Below, in pieces: positions 52,381 through 59,926 of a stretch of 64,000 bases of DNA (position 1 is its first letter; each line of letters opens with the position of its first letter). This DNA is from an uncultured Mediterraneibacter sp. (lineage in GTDB: Bacteria; Bacillota; Clostridia; Lachnospirales; Lachnospiraceae), in NCBI RefSeq assembly GCF_934309415.1, contig NZ_CAKRDI010000017.1, forward strand, positions 3,991 through 67,990, in the 5' to 3' direction. The position numbers were made by a program, and so were the translations under genes. The notes beneath the pieces are model-generated. The model did no database searches. It saw only the letters and a list, made by a program, of their open reading frames with translations, and was not told the origin of the DNA.

Positions 52381-52487
52381 TTCTTCAACTCCCTGTTAAA
52401 AATAGTCATACCCGATTGATAGTATAACACGTTTTAGGATTTCATAAAAGAGTTTATTTCCTGTTCTTTCTATATAATAAAGCAAAC

Positions 52488-52628
52488 GTTACTGTTCACA
52501 GCATAGCTGCAAACAGTAACGTATCTCGCCATTTAAAATCGCCTTTGGCGATGGGCGAGATACATTCAAGACAATACGTGCATCCTCCATGTCAATCAGC
52601 GGAGTGATTGACATGGGAGTAAACAGTA
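52488..52628 (+). mobile_element. A-family element, copy 6 (subtype 2), interrupted host copy
   Basis: Left part of an A element whose last bases (AAACAGTA) are duplicated as AAACAATA after the inserted copy 7, leaving AC at 52780-52781. The whole nest is flanked by ATAAAGCAAAC (52477-52487 and 52783-52793), with one extra T on the right. Confidence 0.85.
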
Positions 52629-52771
52629 GTTACTGTTCACAGCATAGCTGCAAACAGTAACGCATCTCGCCATTCAGAATCGTCTGCGACGATGGGCGAG
52701 ATGCATTCAGGCCAAAACGTGCATCCTCATAGCTAATCAGCAAAGTGATTAGCTATGGTCTGAACAGTAAC
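52629..52771 (+). mobile_element. A-family element, copy 7 (subtype 1), nested
   Basis: 143 bp identical by eye to copy 1. It sits in the right end of copy 6, flanked by AAACAGTA (52621-52628) and AAACAATA (52772-52779), an 8-bp duplication with one mismatch. Confidence 0.9.
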
Positions 52772-52811
52772 AAACAATAACTATAAAGCAAACTCAGAAG
52801 TAACTTTCCTC

Positions 52812-52840
52812 TTGACTTATATGTCGAAGTCCTCTATAAT
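52812..52840 (+). promoter_or_regulatory. promoter of the ABC importer operon
   Basis: TTGACT, a 17-bp spacer and a perfect TATAAT at 52835-52840, about 99 bp before the start codon. Confidence 0.8.
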
Positions 52841-52860
52841 CTTATACATAGCTTCATGTA

Positions 52861-52874
52861 TTTAACGCGTTAAA
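52861..52874 (+). promoter_or_regulatory. palindromic operator candidate TTTAACGCGTTAAA
   Basis: A perfect 14-bp palindrome with a central CG about 20 bp downstream of the -10 box. Its form resembles LacI-family operators. The cognate regulator is not evident nearby. Confidence 0.5.
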
Positions 52875-52938
52875 GCGTTACGGTTTAAAGTGAAATATTT
52901 TACTCCGGACATGCATGAAATAAAGGAGGAATTTTATT

Positions 52939-53946
52939 ATGAAAGCAAAGAAAATTTTCGCAGTGATGATGGCAGCTGCAATGACAATGTCACTGGCAGC
53001 CTGTGGAAGTTCAGGTTCCAGCGACTCAAAAGATGCTGATGCATCCAGTAGTTCCGATTCCGGTAAAGTATACAAGATCGGTATTCTTCAGCAGTTAGAG
53101 CATGCAGCTCTCGACCAGGCAACACAGGGATTCGAAGATGCATGTACAGAAAAATTCGGTGAAGGCAACGTAACTTTCGATCTTCAGAACGGACAGGGCG
53201 AGCAGGCAAACTGTGCTACAATCGCAAACAACTTCGTAGCTGATAATGTAGACCTGATCCTTGCAAATGCAACAACAGCACTTCAGTGCTCCGCTGCTGC
53301 TACAAGCGAGATCCCGATTCTCGGAACATCTGTTACAGATTACGCTACAGCACTTGATATCGCTGACTGGACAGGAACAACAGGAATGAATATTTCCGGT
53401 ACAAGCGACCTGGCTCCGATCGATCAGCAGGAAGCAATGCTCAAAGAATTATTACCAGACACAAAGACAGTTGGTCTTCTGTACTGCTCTGCTGAGCCGA
53501 ACTCAGCATATCAGGCAAAACTCTTTGCTGAGGCTCTGGACAAAGACGGAATCGCTTACAAAGAGTACACAGCTGCTGATTCAAACGAGATCCAGTCAGT
53601 TGTAACATCTGCAGTATCTGAGTGTGATGCACTTTACATCCCAACAGATAACACAATGGCAGCAAATACAGAGATCATCAACAACATCTGCCTTCCGGCA
53701 AAAGTTCCGGTAATCGCAGGTGAACAGGGAATCTGCTCTGGATGCGGAATTGCAACACTTTCTATCAGCTACTACGATATTGGATATAGAGCTGGTGAAA
53801 TGGCTTACGACATCCTTGCAAACGGCGCCGACATCACAACAATGGAAATCGAAAGTGCTCCAAATGTAACAAAGATGTACAACAAGACAATCTGTGATGA
53901 ACTTGGAATCACAGTTCCAGATGATTATGAGGCAATTGAGGAATAA
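52939..53946 (+). CDS. ABC transporter substrate-binding lipoprotein (TrpX/COG2984-type)
   Basis: A 335-aa lipoprotein: signal segment with lipobox LAAC (Cys at residue 21), a Ser/Asp-rich linker to about 42, then a type I periplasmic-binding fold (KIGILQQLEHAALDQATQG near 46, LIPTDNTMAANTE-like YIPTDNTMAANTEIINNIC near 234). This family serves import systems for tryptophan/tyrosine or other small ligands; the ligand is not readable. AAAGGAGGAATTTTATT precedes the ATG. It is followed by permease and ATPase genes. Confidence 0.9.
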   Translation: MKAKKIFAVMMAAAMTMSLAACGSSGSSDSKDADASSSSDSGKVYKIGILQQLEHAALDQATQGFEDACTEKFGEGNVTFDLQNGQGEQANCATIANNFVADNVDLILANATTALQCSAAATSEIPILGTSVTDYATALDIADWTGTTGMNISGTSDLAPIDQQEAMLKELLPDTKTVGLLYCSAEPNSAYQAKLFAEALDKDGIAYKEYTAADSNEIQSVVTSAVSECDALYIPTDNTMAANTEIINNICLPAKVPVIAGEQGICSGCGIATLSISYYDIGYRAGEMAYDILANGADITTMEIESAPNVTKMYNKTICDELGITVPDDYEAIEE

Positions 53947-54256
53947 TTGTAATACAATAAAATATTTTTGATATCGGAACGGAATATGTCACTCTAATAA
54001 GGAGAAGATCCTCCACAAGACAGGATATACATACTTCAGAAATCTCGATATCATCCAATTGGGGACAAAATCATTTGTCCCCAATTGCCGCATATAGATT
54101 GTTAGCATTTGCAGGCTGTTCATATTCTCTGGCTACTATAGCAGACAGCACAACTCACGTGTCTGTAAAAAGCAGGATCATACATCCTCATAATCTATTG
54201 CGACGATCAAAATAAAAAAGAAACAAAAATAAAAAAAGAAACAGAGGGATAATATC
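53947..54256 (+). other. intergenic spacer of the ABC operon with a strong hairpin
   Basis: 310 bp between the binding-protein and permease genes. At 54056-54087 a 13-bp stem CAATTGGGGACAA/TTGTCCCCAATTG-type hairpin stands without a T-run, so it looks like an mRNA stabiliser or processing block rather than a terminator. No open frame is supported. Confidence 0.55.
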
Positions 54257-55195
54257 ATGGCAGCTTATTTCGCAGCCCTGGATCCAATGACTCTGGTACG
54301 TGCTCTTCCGGGTAACGTAGCACAGGGCATTATCTGGGGAATCATGGCACTCGGTGTCTACATCACATTTCGTATACTGGATTTTGCAGATCTGACGGTA
54401 GATGGTTCACTTGCAACCGGCGGTGCAGTCGCAGTTATGCTCATCCGCGGAGGTATGAATCCGGCACTTGCACTTGTATTCGCATTTCTGGCAGGTATGG
54501 CCGCAGGATTCGTCACAGGAATCTTACATACATTCTTCGGAATTCCTGGAATCCTCGCAAGTATCCTGACTCAGATCGGTCTGTATTCCGTCAACCTTGG
54601 AATCATGGGAAAATCCAATCAGGCAGTTAACGTTATGCAGTATAAACTGGTAGCTTCTCTTCGTTATGTAACAGGAGAAGGAAACTGGCTCTTCTTCCTG
54701 AAACTGATCCTTGCAGCACTCGTTCTCATCGCACTGTGCTACTGGTTCTTCGGTACAGAACTTGGCGCATCCATCCGTGCAACCGGATGTAATCAGCAGA
54801 TGGCAAGAGCTCAGGGAATCAACACAGGATTTAACAAAGTACTGGCTCTGATGATCTCCAACGGTCTCGTAGGACTGTGTGGCGGAATCTATGCACAGTA
54901 TCAGGGTGCTGCCGATGTCAACATGGGACGTGGTGCCATCGTTATCGGACTTGCTGCAGTTATCATCAGCGAAGTTATTTTCGGTAAATTCTGTGCAGTC
55001 AGAAAAATGGCCTTTGCATTCACACTCGGCGCAGTCTTCATCGGTGCGATCATTTACTACATCGTTATCGCGCTGGTACTCTGGTTAAAGATGCCTTCAG
55101 ATTATATGAAACTGTTCTCAGCTGTTGTTGTAGCATGCTTCCTCGCAGTTCCTTATATGAAGGATACATATTTCAGGAAAGGACGTGCAGCATAA
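54257..55195 (+). CDS. ABC transporter permease (COG4120-type)
   Basis: A 312-aa integral membrane protein with about eight to nine hydrophobic segments. GIMALGVYITFRILDFADLT near residue 31 and TGCNQQMARAQGINTGFNKV near 176 (a cytoplasmic EAA-like coupling loop) match the branched-chain/TrpY-like permease family. Its TAA stop overlaps the ATPase start as TAATG. Confidence 0.92.
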   Translation: MAAYFAALDPMTLVRALPGNVAQGIIWGIMALGVYITFRILDFADLTVDGSLATGGAVAVMLIRGGMNPALALVFAFLAGMAAGFVTGILHTFFGIPGILASILTQIGLYSVNLGIMGKSNQAVNVMQYKLVASLRYVTGEGNWLFFLKLILAALVLIALCYWFFGTELGASIRATGCNQQMARAQGINTGFNKVLALMISNGLVGLCGGIYAQYQGAADVNMGRGAIVIGLAAVIISEVIFGKFCAVRKMAFAFTLGAVFIGAIIYYIVIALVLWLKMPSDYMKLFSAVVVACFLAVPYMKDTYFRKGRAA

Positions 55196-55998
55196 TGGGA
55201 TACATGTTAGAAATTCAAGATATTTATAAAACATTCAACGCCGGAACAATCAACGAGAAACGTGCACTCAACGGCGTAAATCTGAACTTAAATCCAGGTG
55301 ACTTCGTTACGATCATCGGAGGAAACGGAGCCGGAAAATCCACAACACTGAATGCGATCGCCGGTGTATGGGGCATTGACAAAGGAAAAATCATCATCGA
55401 CGGAACGGATATCACAAAGCTTTCTGAACATAAACGTGCACTGTTCCTCGGACGTGTATTCCAGGATCCTATGACCGGTACTGCTGCTACTATGTCGATT
55501 GAAGAAAACATGGCAATCGCAGCAAGACGTGGTCAGAGACGTGGACTTGGCTGGGGTATTACAAAGAAAGAACGTGAACATTACAAAGAAGCTTTGAAAG
55601 AACTGGATCTGGGACTGGAAGATCGTCTCAGCAGCAAGGTTGGTCTTCTCTCCGGAGGACAGCGTCAGGCGATCACACTGCTGATGGCTTCCCTGAAGAA
55701 ACCAAAACTTCTCCTTCTGGATGAGCACACTGCTGCCCTGGATCCAAAGACAGCTGCCAAAGTACTTGCTCTCTCTGATAAAATCATCAGCGAACATAAT
55801 CTGACAGCCATGATGGTAACACACAATATGAAAGACGCCATCGCCCACGGCAACCGCCTCATCATGATGCACGAAGGAAAAGTCATCTACGATGTAGCCG
55901 GAGAAGAAAAGAAAAACCTGCAGGTTGCAGATCTGCTGAAGAAATTTGAAGAAGTCAGTGGCGGAGAGTTTGCTAATGACAGGATGATGTTGAGTTAA
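55195..55998 (+). CDS. ABC transporter ATP-binding protein (COG1101-type)
   Basis: A 267-aa ATPase. Walker A IIGGNGAGKSTTLNAIAG is near residue 41, the signature LLSGGQRQAITLLM near 149 and Walker B LLLLDEHTAALDP near 172. It energises the importer formed with the preceding two genes. The start at 55195 is fixed by the TAATG overlap with the permease; a longer frame from 55135 would lie inside the permease gene. Confidence 0.94.
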   Translation: MGYMLEIQDIYKTFNAGTINEKRALNGVNLNLNPGDFVTIIGGNGAGKSTTLNAIAGVWGIDKGKIIIDGTDITKLSEHKRALFLGRVFQDPMTGTAATMSIEENMAIAARRGQRRGLGWGITKKEREHYKEALKELDLGLEDRLSSKVGLLSGGQRQAITLLMASLKKPKLLLLDEHTAALDPKTAAKVLALSDKIISEHNLTAMMVTHNMKDAIAHGNRLIMMHEGKVIYDVAGEEKKNLQVADLLKKFEEVSGGEFANDRMMLS

Positions 55999-56137
55999 AA
56001 GATTCTTTCGAATCCTTATCAGATATTTCCAGCTCTATCTTGTCACACACATTCTGGTTAATTACCAAAGTGATTCATCTGAATATGTGCTGTGATATTT
56101 AACTGGAATTGGCTGAAAATTTAAAATTTAGTATTAT

Positions 56138-56168
56138 AAACGGCGGTCATAATGATCGCCGTTTTGTT
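56138..56168. terminator. intrinsic terminator between ABC operon and NUDIX gene
   Basis: Stem AAACGGCGGTCAT/ATGATCGCCGTTTT, with T-rich ends on both strands. Confidence 0.8.
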
Positions 56169-56214
56169 CACTTATTTATTATCTGCCGCACTTCAATCTA
56201 TATCTATATTTCCG

Positions 56215-56874
56215 TTATAACCGACTTTTATACATCGCATATCCTGAAAGCGTAAAACCATCCGTAATCCTGCCTTCCGCAATCCACTTCACCAGTTCTT
56301 TGTCTGTAAGTAATTCCATCTCCTCAATTCCTTCATAATGCAATTTCAATTGAGGTTCTGTTATCTCACATACAAATACATCCACTTCATTACTTCCAAT
56401 CCCACTGTCCGCAATCACTGTACCCACATGATTGATTTTCTTAATATCTGCGCCTGTTTCCTCTTTGATTTCCTTTTGCAGATTTTCTTCTGCTGAAAGT
56501 CCTTCCTCACCAAAGCCCCTCGGAAATGCATATTGAAATGCCCTCATAGCATGCCGGTACTGTTTTAATAACACAAATTTATCATCGTATACAGGAATAG
56601 AAACGATAGCACCTTTCTTCACTGCCGGAATCAGTCTCTCGTAAGCAAATCTCTCCCCTTTCATATTTTCAACCAGATCTACAATTAATAAATTATATGC
56701 ACTTCGATATACAACACCAATCTTTTTATCGGTGTTTCTTTCAAACTGTTGTACACTCCCATAATCCATTATAATTTGCAGTCTGTTACTGGCTTTAAAA
56801 AGTTCTGGTCGTTCCTCTGCTAAATCAAGGTACTCTCTCCACGCTTTACTATACATGCTGTTTTCATTCTCCAT
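56215..56874 (-). CDS. NUDIX hydrolase
   Basis: A 219-aa NUDIX protein that hydrolyses a nucleoside diphosphate linked to another group. The Nudix box spans GFGEEGLSAEENLQKEIKEE (from about residue 120) and continues TG; the usual Arg-Glu reads Lys-Glu but the metal-binding Glu residues remain. The N-terminal 90 residues form the dimerisation-type region of ADP-ribose pyrophosphatases. It has a close, deleted and fused paralogue at 62862. It follows the TOPRIM gene by 45 bp on the same strand, and could belong to that unit. Confidence 0.88.
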   Translation of the reverse strand: MENENSMYSKAWREYLDLAEERPELFKASNRLQIIMDYGSVQQFERNTDKKIGVVYRSAYNLLIVDLVENMKGERFAYERLIPAVKKGAIVSIPVYDDKFVLLKQYRHAMRAFQYAFPRGFGEEGLSAEENLQKEIKEETGADIKKINHVGTVIADSGIGSNEVDVFVCEITEPQLKLHYEGIEEMELLTDKELVKWIAEGRITDGFTLSGYAMYKSRL

Positions 56875-56919
56875 CTCTAATTCTGTTTTCTCTTTCTATT
56901 TACGTCTAATTCATTTCTT

Positions 56920-57618
56920 CTATTCTTTTTCTTCCTCTAAGCATATTGACAAATTGGTATACCTTTCAATAGAATGCAAATCTTTTTCGATAAACTCCCA
57001 AGATTCTTTAAAATCACCTTTTACAGAAAATGATGAATTACACATAAATTCTAAAAATGCCTCAACATCTTTCTTATACTTCTTAGCGAAGTCATAAGCA
57101 TCTTGTTCCTTTTCCTCATCAGTACTATTTCTCTTATTATACAACACATGATCCAAATTGCAGGACATATAATACACTCTATATGGAACGCCCCAAATAT
57201 TTCCACATGATCTTAAACGGAATAAATTATCTGCTTTTTGCTTATTTCGAGCTATCACTTTATCTTTATCATTTGTATAAATGCCCTCATCCTGATAAGA
57301 TAATTTTTCATTTTCTGCATCTTCAATTATCTTTTCTTCCGAAAGATAAGTCGCATCTGTATCAACAATATGTATTATACATTTAAAGTCAGCTTTTTTA
57401 TAATGATTAGCTTTAGCATATGCTTTTATTTCATTACCTATCTTTAAAACCACATTTTGCGAAGTGACGCCATTTCGTGTCGTGATATCACCATGCATAA
57501 TGTGTACATATACTAAATTCTTATCAAAAACTTGATTCAATGTAATACCCAATGCTGTGTCATCAGAAGGACCTTCTACAATTACAAATACTACTTTTCT
57601 ACGAGCCAAATGCTTCAC
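56920..57618 (-). CDS. TOPRIM-like putative nuclease, partner of AAA ATPase
   Basis: A 232-aa protein. The N-terminus VVFVIVEGPSDDTALG near residue 9 and CIIHIVDTDATYLS near 80 give the Glu and Asp-x-Asp expected of a TOPRIM nuclease core, as in OLD, RloB/AbiLii and AriB (DUF4435) proteins. It overlaps the upstream AAA ATPase gene by 20 bp, an arrangement of two-gene anti-phage modules. Which named system it belongs to cannot be settled without a profile search, and the remainder is not recognised. Confidence 0.72.
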   Translation of the reverse strand: MKHLARRKVVFVIVEGPSDDTALGITLNQVFDKNLVYVHIMHGDITTRNGVTSQNVVLKIGNEIKAYAKANHYKKADFKCIIHIVDTDATYLSEEKIIEDAENEKLSYQDEGIYTNDKDKVIARNKQKADNLFRLRSCGNIWGVPYRVYYMSCNLDHVLYNKRNSTDEEKEQDAYDFAKKYKKDVEAFLEFMCNSSFSVKGDFKESWEFIEKDLHSIERYTNLSICLEEEKE

Positions 57619-59005
57619 CCGCCTCTCTAAACGCTAAAGCAATTTCAAAATTATTCGTTGGGTTATATACTTGCTCGCTTTGCTCTCCTAATACAATATC
57701 TCTATAATAGAAATCACGAAGATTATTTGTTCCTTTAACATTTGTTAGACGAATATATCTCTTCTCTGGATTTGTTGTTGTAAACGCAATAAATCCTCGA
57801 TCAATTGTCTCCAATGGTCTAAGATTATGAGATGTGAAAATAAGCTGTCCCTTTCCTTTTTCAGAAATAATATTCAATAATTCTCCAAGCAAGTACTCAA
57901 ATACACCACCATCCAATTCATCAATCGCAACTGTCACCGACGGATGATTGTATACAACAATTAAAAGTTGTAAAACCGATACTATCTTCTTAATTCCCTC
58001 TGACTCATAACAGAATGGAATCTCCTTACTATTTTTCAAAGACATAAGTTGAATTTGTTTTGCAACTTTTCCATCTTTAGTCAATGCTGCTCCCAAATCA
58101 ACAATTCCTATTTTCAATCCAGGAACAATCTGTTCAAGGACAATATTCATATTTTTTAGGACCATTTCAACCAAATCATAAGATTCCTCTGGAATTAATG
58201 TTGGTCTGTCTAAAGAAAGCATTATCCTGCCTACAGCTTCAGAATTATCATTCCTATATTTAAAAACTAATGGTAACTCATTTAAGCTGATTAAACCAAT
58301 ACTTTCCGTATCAATAACAAATAATTCTCTATGAGCAAAAAAATACAATCCTTCTATTAATCTCATATAGATACTGTTCTCACAATTCTTTCGATACTGG
58401 TTAATTAACTCCCTTGAAAATATAAACCCTCTGGATGTGGTCTTGGTCAATCTCTTTGTAACTAGCAAATCCATATATTGATCTTTATCATCACCAACTA
58501 ATTCAGCTAATTTCGCCTTAGGTGAAAATAGTCCATCAACTCTTGTATCAATTAATGGTGCTTTACGCAACCTTTCTTCTTTTGATTCATAGGCAAAAGC
58601 AAGTACCTCATCAAACATCTCTACCCTTGTAGACATATTCGTACCAACCTCATCTTCAAGATTGGAGGCCAGTTCGTCAATGACTTTCTTCAAACTAAAC
58701 TGATACCATACTTTATATCTGTCTTGTGGATAGTGGATAACAAACTCATATTCTAAGGTTGCAGACTCTGCGTCAACATTAATATAGTCCGCATACTTAT
58801 TGGGGATTTGTTTTCCGCATAAAGCAAGCTTAAGTAACTGAATAGCATTGATCAACGCAGTCTTTCCAGATCCATTCTGACCATAAAGACCTAACACACT
58901 TGATTTGTATGCCTTGCGTTTATTTTCAAAATTAATTGTCCCCATAGAAACATTCTTAAAATTCTTGATTGTAATACTTTCTATTCTAACTACACGTTTT
59001 GCCAT
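57599..59005 (-). CDS. AAA15-type ABC/SMC-like ATPase, putative defence component
   Basis: A 468-aa ATPase with Walker A LYGQNGSGKTALINAIQLL near residue 39, a long insert (about 90-360), and a C-terminal half with SEGIKKIVSVLQLLIVVYNH near 344, Walker B TVAIDELDGGVFEYLLGEL near 368 and switch-His IFTSHNLRPLE near 398. This is the RloA/AbiLi/AriA type that senses phage or blocks translation together with a small nuclease partner. The downstream TOPRIM gene overlaps it. The start has GGGAGG upstream and a plausible promoter at 59029-59057. Confidence 0.82.
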   Translation of the reverse strand: MAKRVVRIESITIKNFKNVSMGTINFENKRKAYKSSVLGLYGQNGSGKTALINAIQLLKLALCGKQIPNKYADYINVDAESATLEYEFVIHYPQDRYKVWYQFSLKKVIDELASNLEDEVGTNMSTRVEMFDEVLAFAYESKEERLRKAPLIDTRVDGLFSPKAKLAELVGDDKDQYMDLLVTKRLTKTTSRGFIFSRELINQYRKNCENSIYMRLIEGLYFFAHRELFVIDTESIGLISLNELPLVFKYRNDNSEAVGRIMLSLDRPTLIPEESYDLVEMVLKNMNIVLEQIVPGLKIGIVDLGAALTKDGKVAKQIQLMSLKNSKEIPFCYESEGIKKIVSVLQLLIVVYNHPSVTVAIDELDGGVFEYLLGELLNIISEKGKGQLIFTSHNLRPLETIDRGFIAFTTTNPEKRYIRLTNVKGTNNLRDFYYRDIVLGEQSEQVYNPTNNFEIALAFREAGEAFGS

Positions 59006-59028
59006 AATCCATTCCTCCCAGTATACCC

Positions 59029-59057
59029 ACTATATCATTAATTATCACAGGAAGCAA
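59029..59057 (-). promoter_or_regulatory. possible promoter of the AAA-TOPRIM unit
   Basis: On the - strand, TTGCTT, a 17-bp spacer and TATAGT, ending about 25 bp before the ATPase start codon. Confidence 0.45.
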
Positions 59058-59207
59058 TATTGAATCGCGCTTTTGATATTTTTTATTTCATTTATCAAAT
59101 TCATTTTCTTGTTTATGAATAGAATATACAAAAAAAAGAAATTTATGCTAACTTCTGTCTTTTTTCTGTTCCTGATGAAACTTCTTCTTAATTTCAAGCC
59201 TTAAAGC

Positions 59208-59249
59208 AAAAAAGACAAAGCTTTTTTCTACTAAGAAGCTTTGTCTTTT
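59208..59249 (-). terminator. intrinsic terminator after the SLATT gene
   Basis: Stem AAAAGACAAAGCTT/AAGCTTTGTCTTTT with a 10-base loop. It separates the 480-aa/SLATT unit from the AAA/TOPRIM unit. Confidence 0.8.
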
Positions 59250-59263
59250 ATTATCATTAAACA

Positions 59264-59800
59264 TTAAAGTTTAAAAACACTATAAAACCCGCGATGAAAT
59301 ATTGCAACATAAACAACCGGTAATAAAAGTAACACTATTACAAATATCGCAGCCAAAACCACAACAAACTTGTATTGCCAATCCCCATTATATTTATATT
59401 CATCTACAATACTATGGTACTCACTGTCTCCACACTTTTTAATGTATTCCTTATATAATTCTACACAGGTTTGCTTTTTTCCTACTTTCAGACTATTTGC
59501 TTTATTTTTCAGTTTTAATAAATCCGCCAAATTGGCTTCAAGATCGTGTGCTCTTCCCGAAAAGTTTTGTGCATTTGCAAAACAAACCAAAATTGCAACT
59601 GCTACAGTAAAACAAACTGAATGCTGTGAGATAAATTCCCCATTTTTCATTATACTACATACAGATAATAACGCCGTAAAAACGGAATAATATATCTCTA
59701 AAATTCTTGTCCAAAAATTCTGCACCTTTAATCTTTGATACGTAATATTGCGTAATTCATAAGTTTTTTCTATTTCTTCTTTTAGTTCTCTTTCATTCAT
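59264..59800 (-). CDS. SLATT-domain membrane protein, putative effector
   Basis: A 178-aa protein. A charged N-terminal helix (ELKEEIEKTYELRNITYQRL) is followed by a hydrophobic pair (about residues 30-50 and 60-78), then ANAQNFSGRAHDLEANLADL near 77, a Cys/Lys-rich stretch and a last membrane segment (about 147-168). This is the layout of SLATT proteins, predicted pore-forming effectors in nucleotide- or RT-linked defence systems. It lies 92 bp after the 480-aa gene and probably shares its mRNA, since a terminator follows it and not the gap. Effector function is inferred from the family. Confidence 0.75.
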   Translation of the reverse strand: MNERELKEEIEKTYELRNITYQRLKVQNFWTRILEIYYSVFTALLSVCSIMKNGEFISQHSVCFTVAVAILVCFANAQNFSGRAHDLEANLADLLKLKNKANSLKVGKKQTCVELYKEYIKKCGDSEYHSIVDEYKYNGDWQYKFVVVLAAIFVIVLLLLPVVYVAIFHRGFYSVFKL

Positions 59801-59890
59801 ATCTTCTATTCTTCCTTCTTTTGTAATTTCAATATGCCCCTTATATTGATCATAAAGCCAACCAGTTACTGTCTCTCTTCCAACTCAATG

Positions 59891-59926
59891 TCCTAATTAC
59901 TTTTATTATAATAAAAGTAATTAGGA
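59891..59926. terminator. 36-bp perfect palindrome at the 480-aa gene end
   Basis: Arms TCCTAATTACTTTTAT and its complement around TATA, overlapping the stop codon of the 480-aa gene. AT-rich, with no separate T-run; it could be a weak terminator, an RNA processing site or a protein-binding site between this gene and the SLATT gene. Confidence 0.6.
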
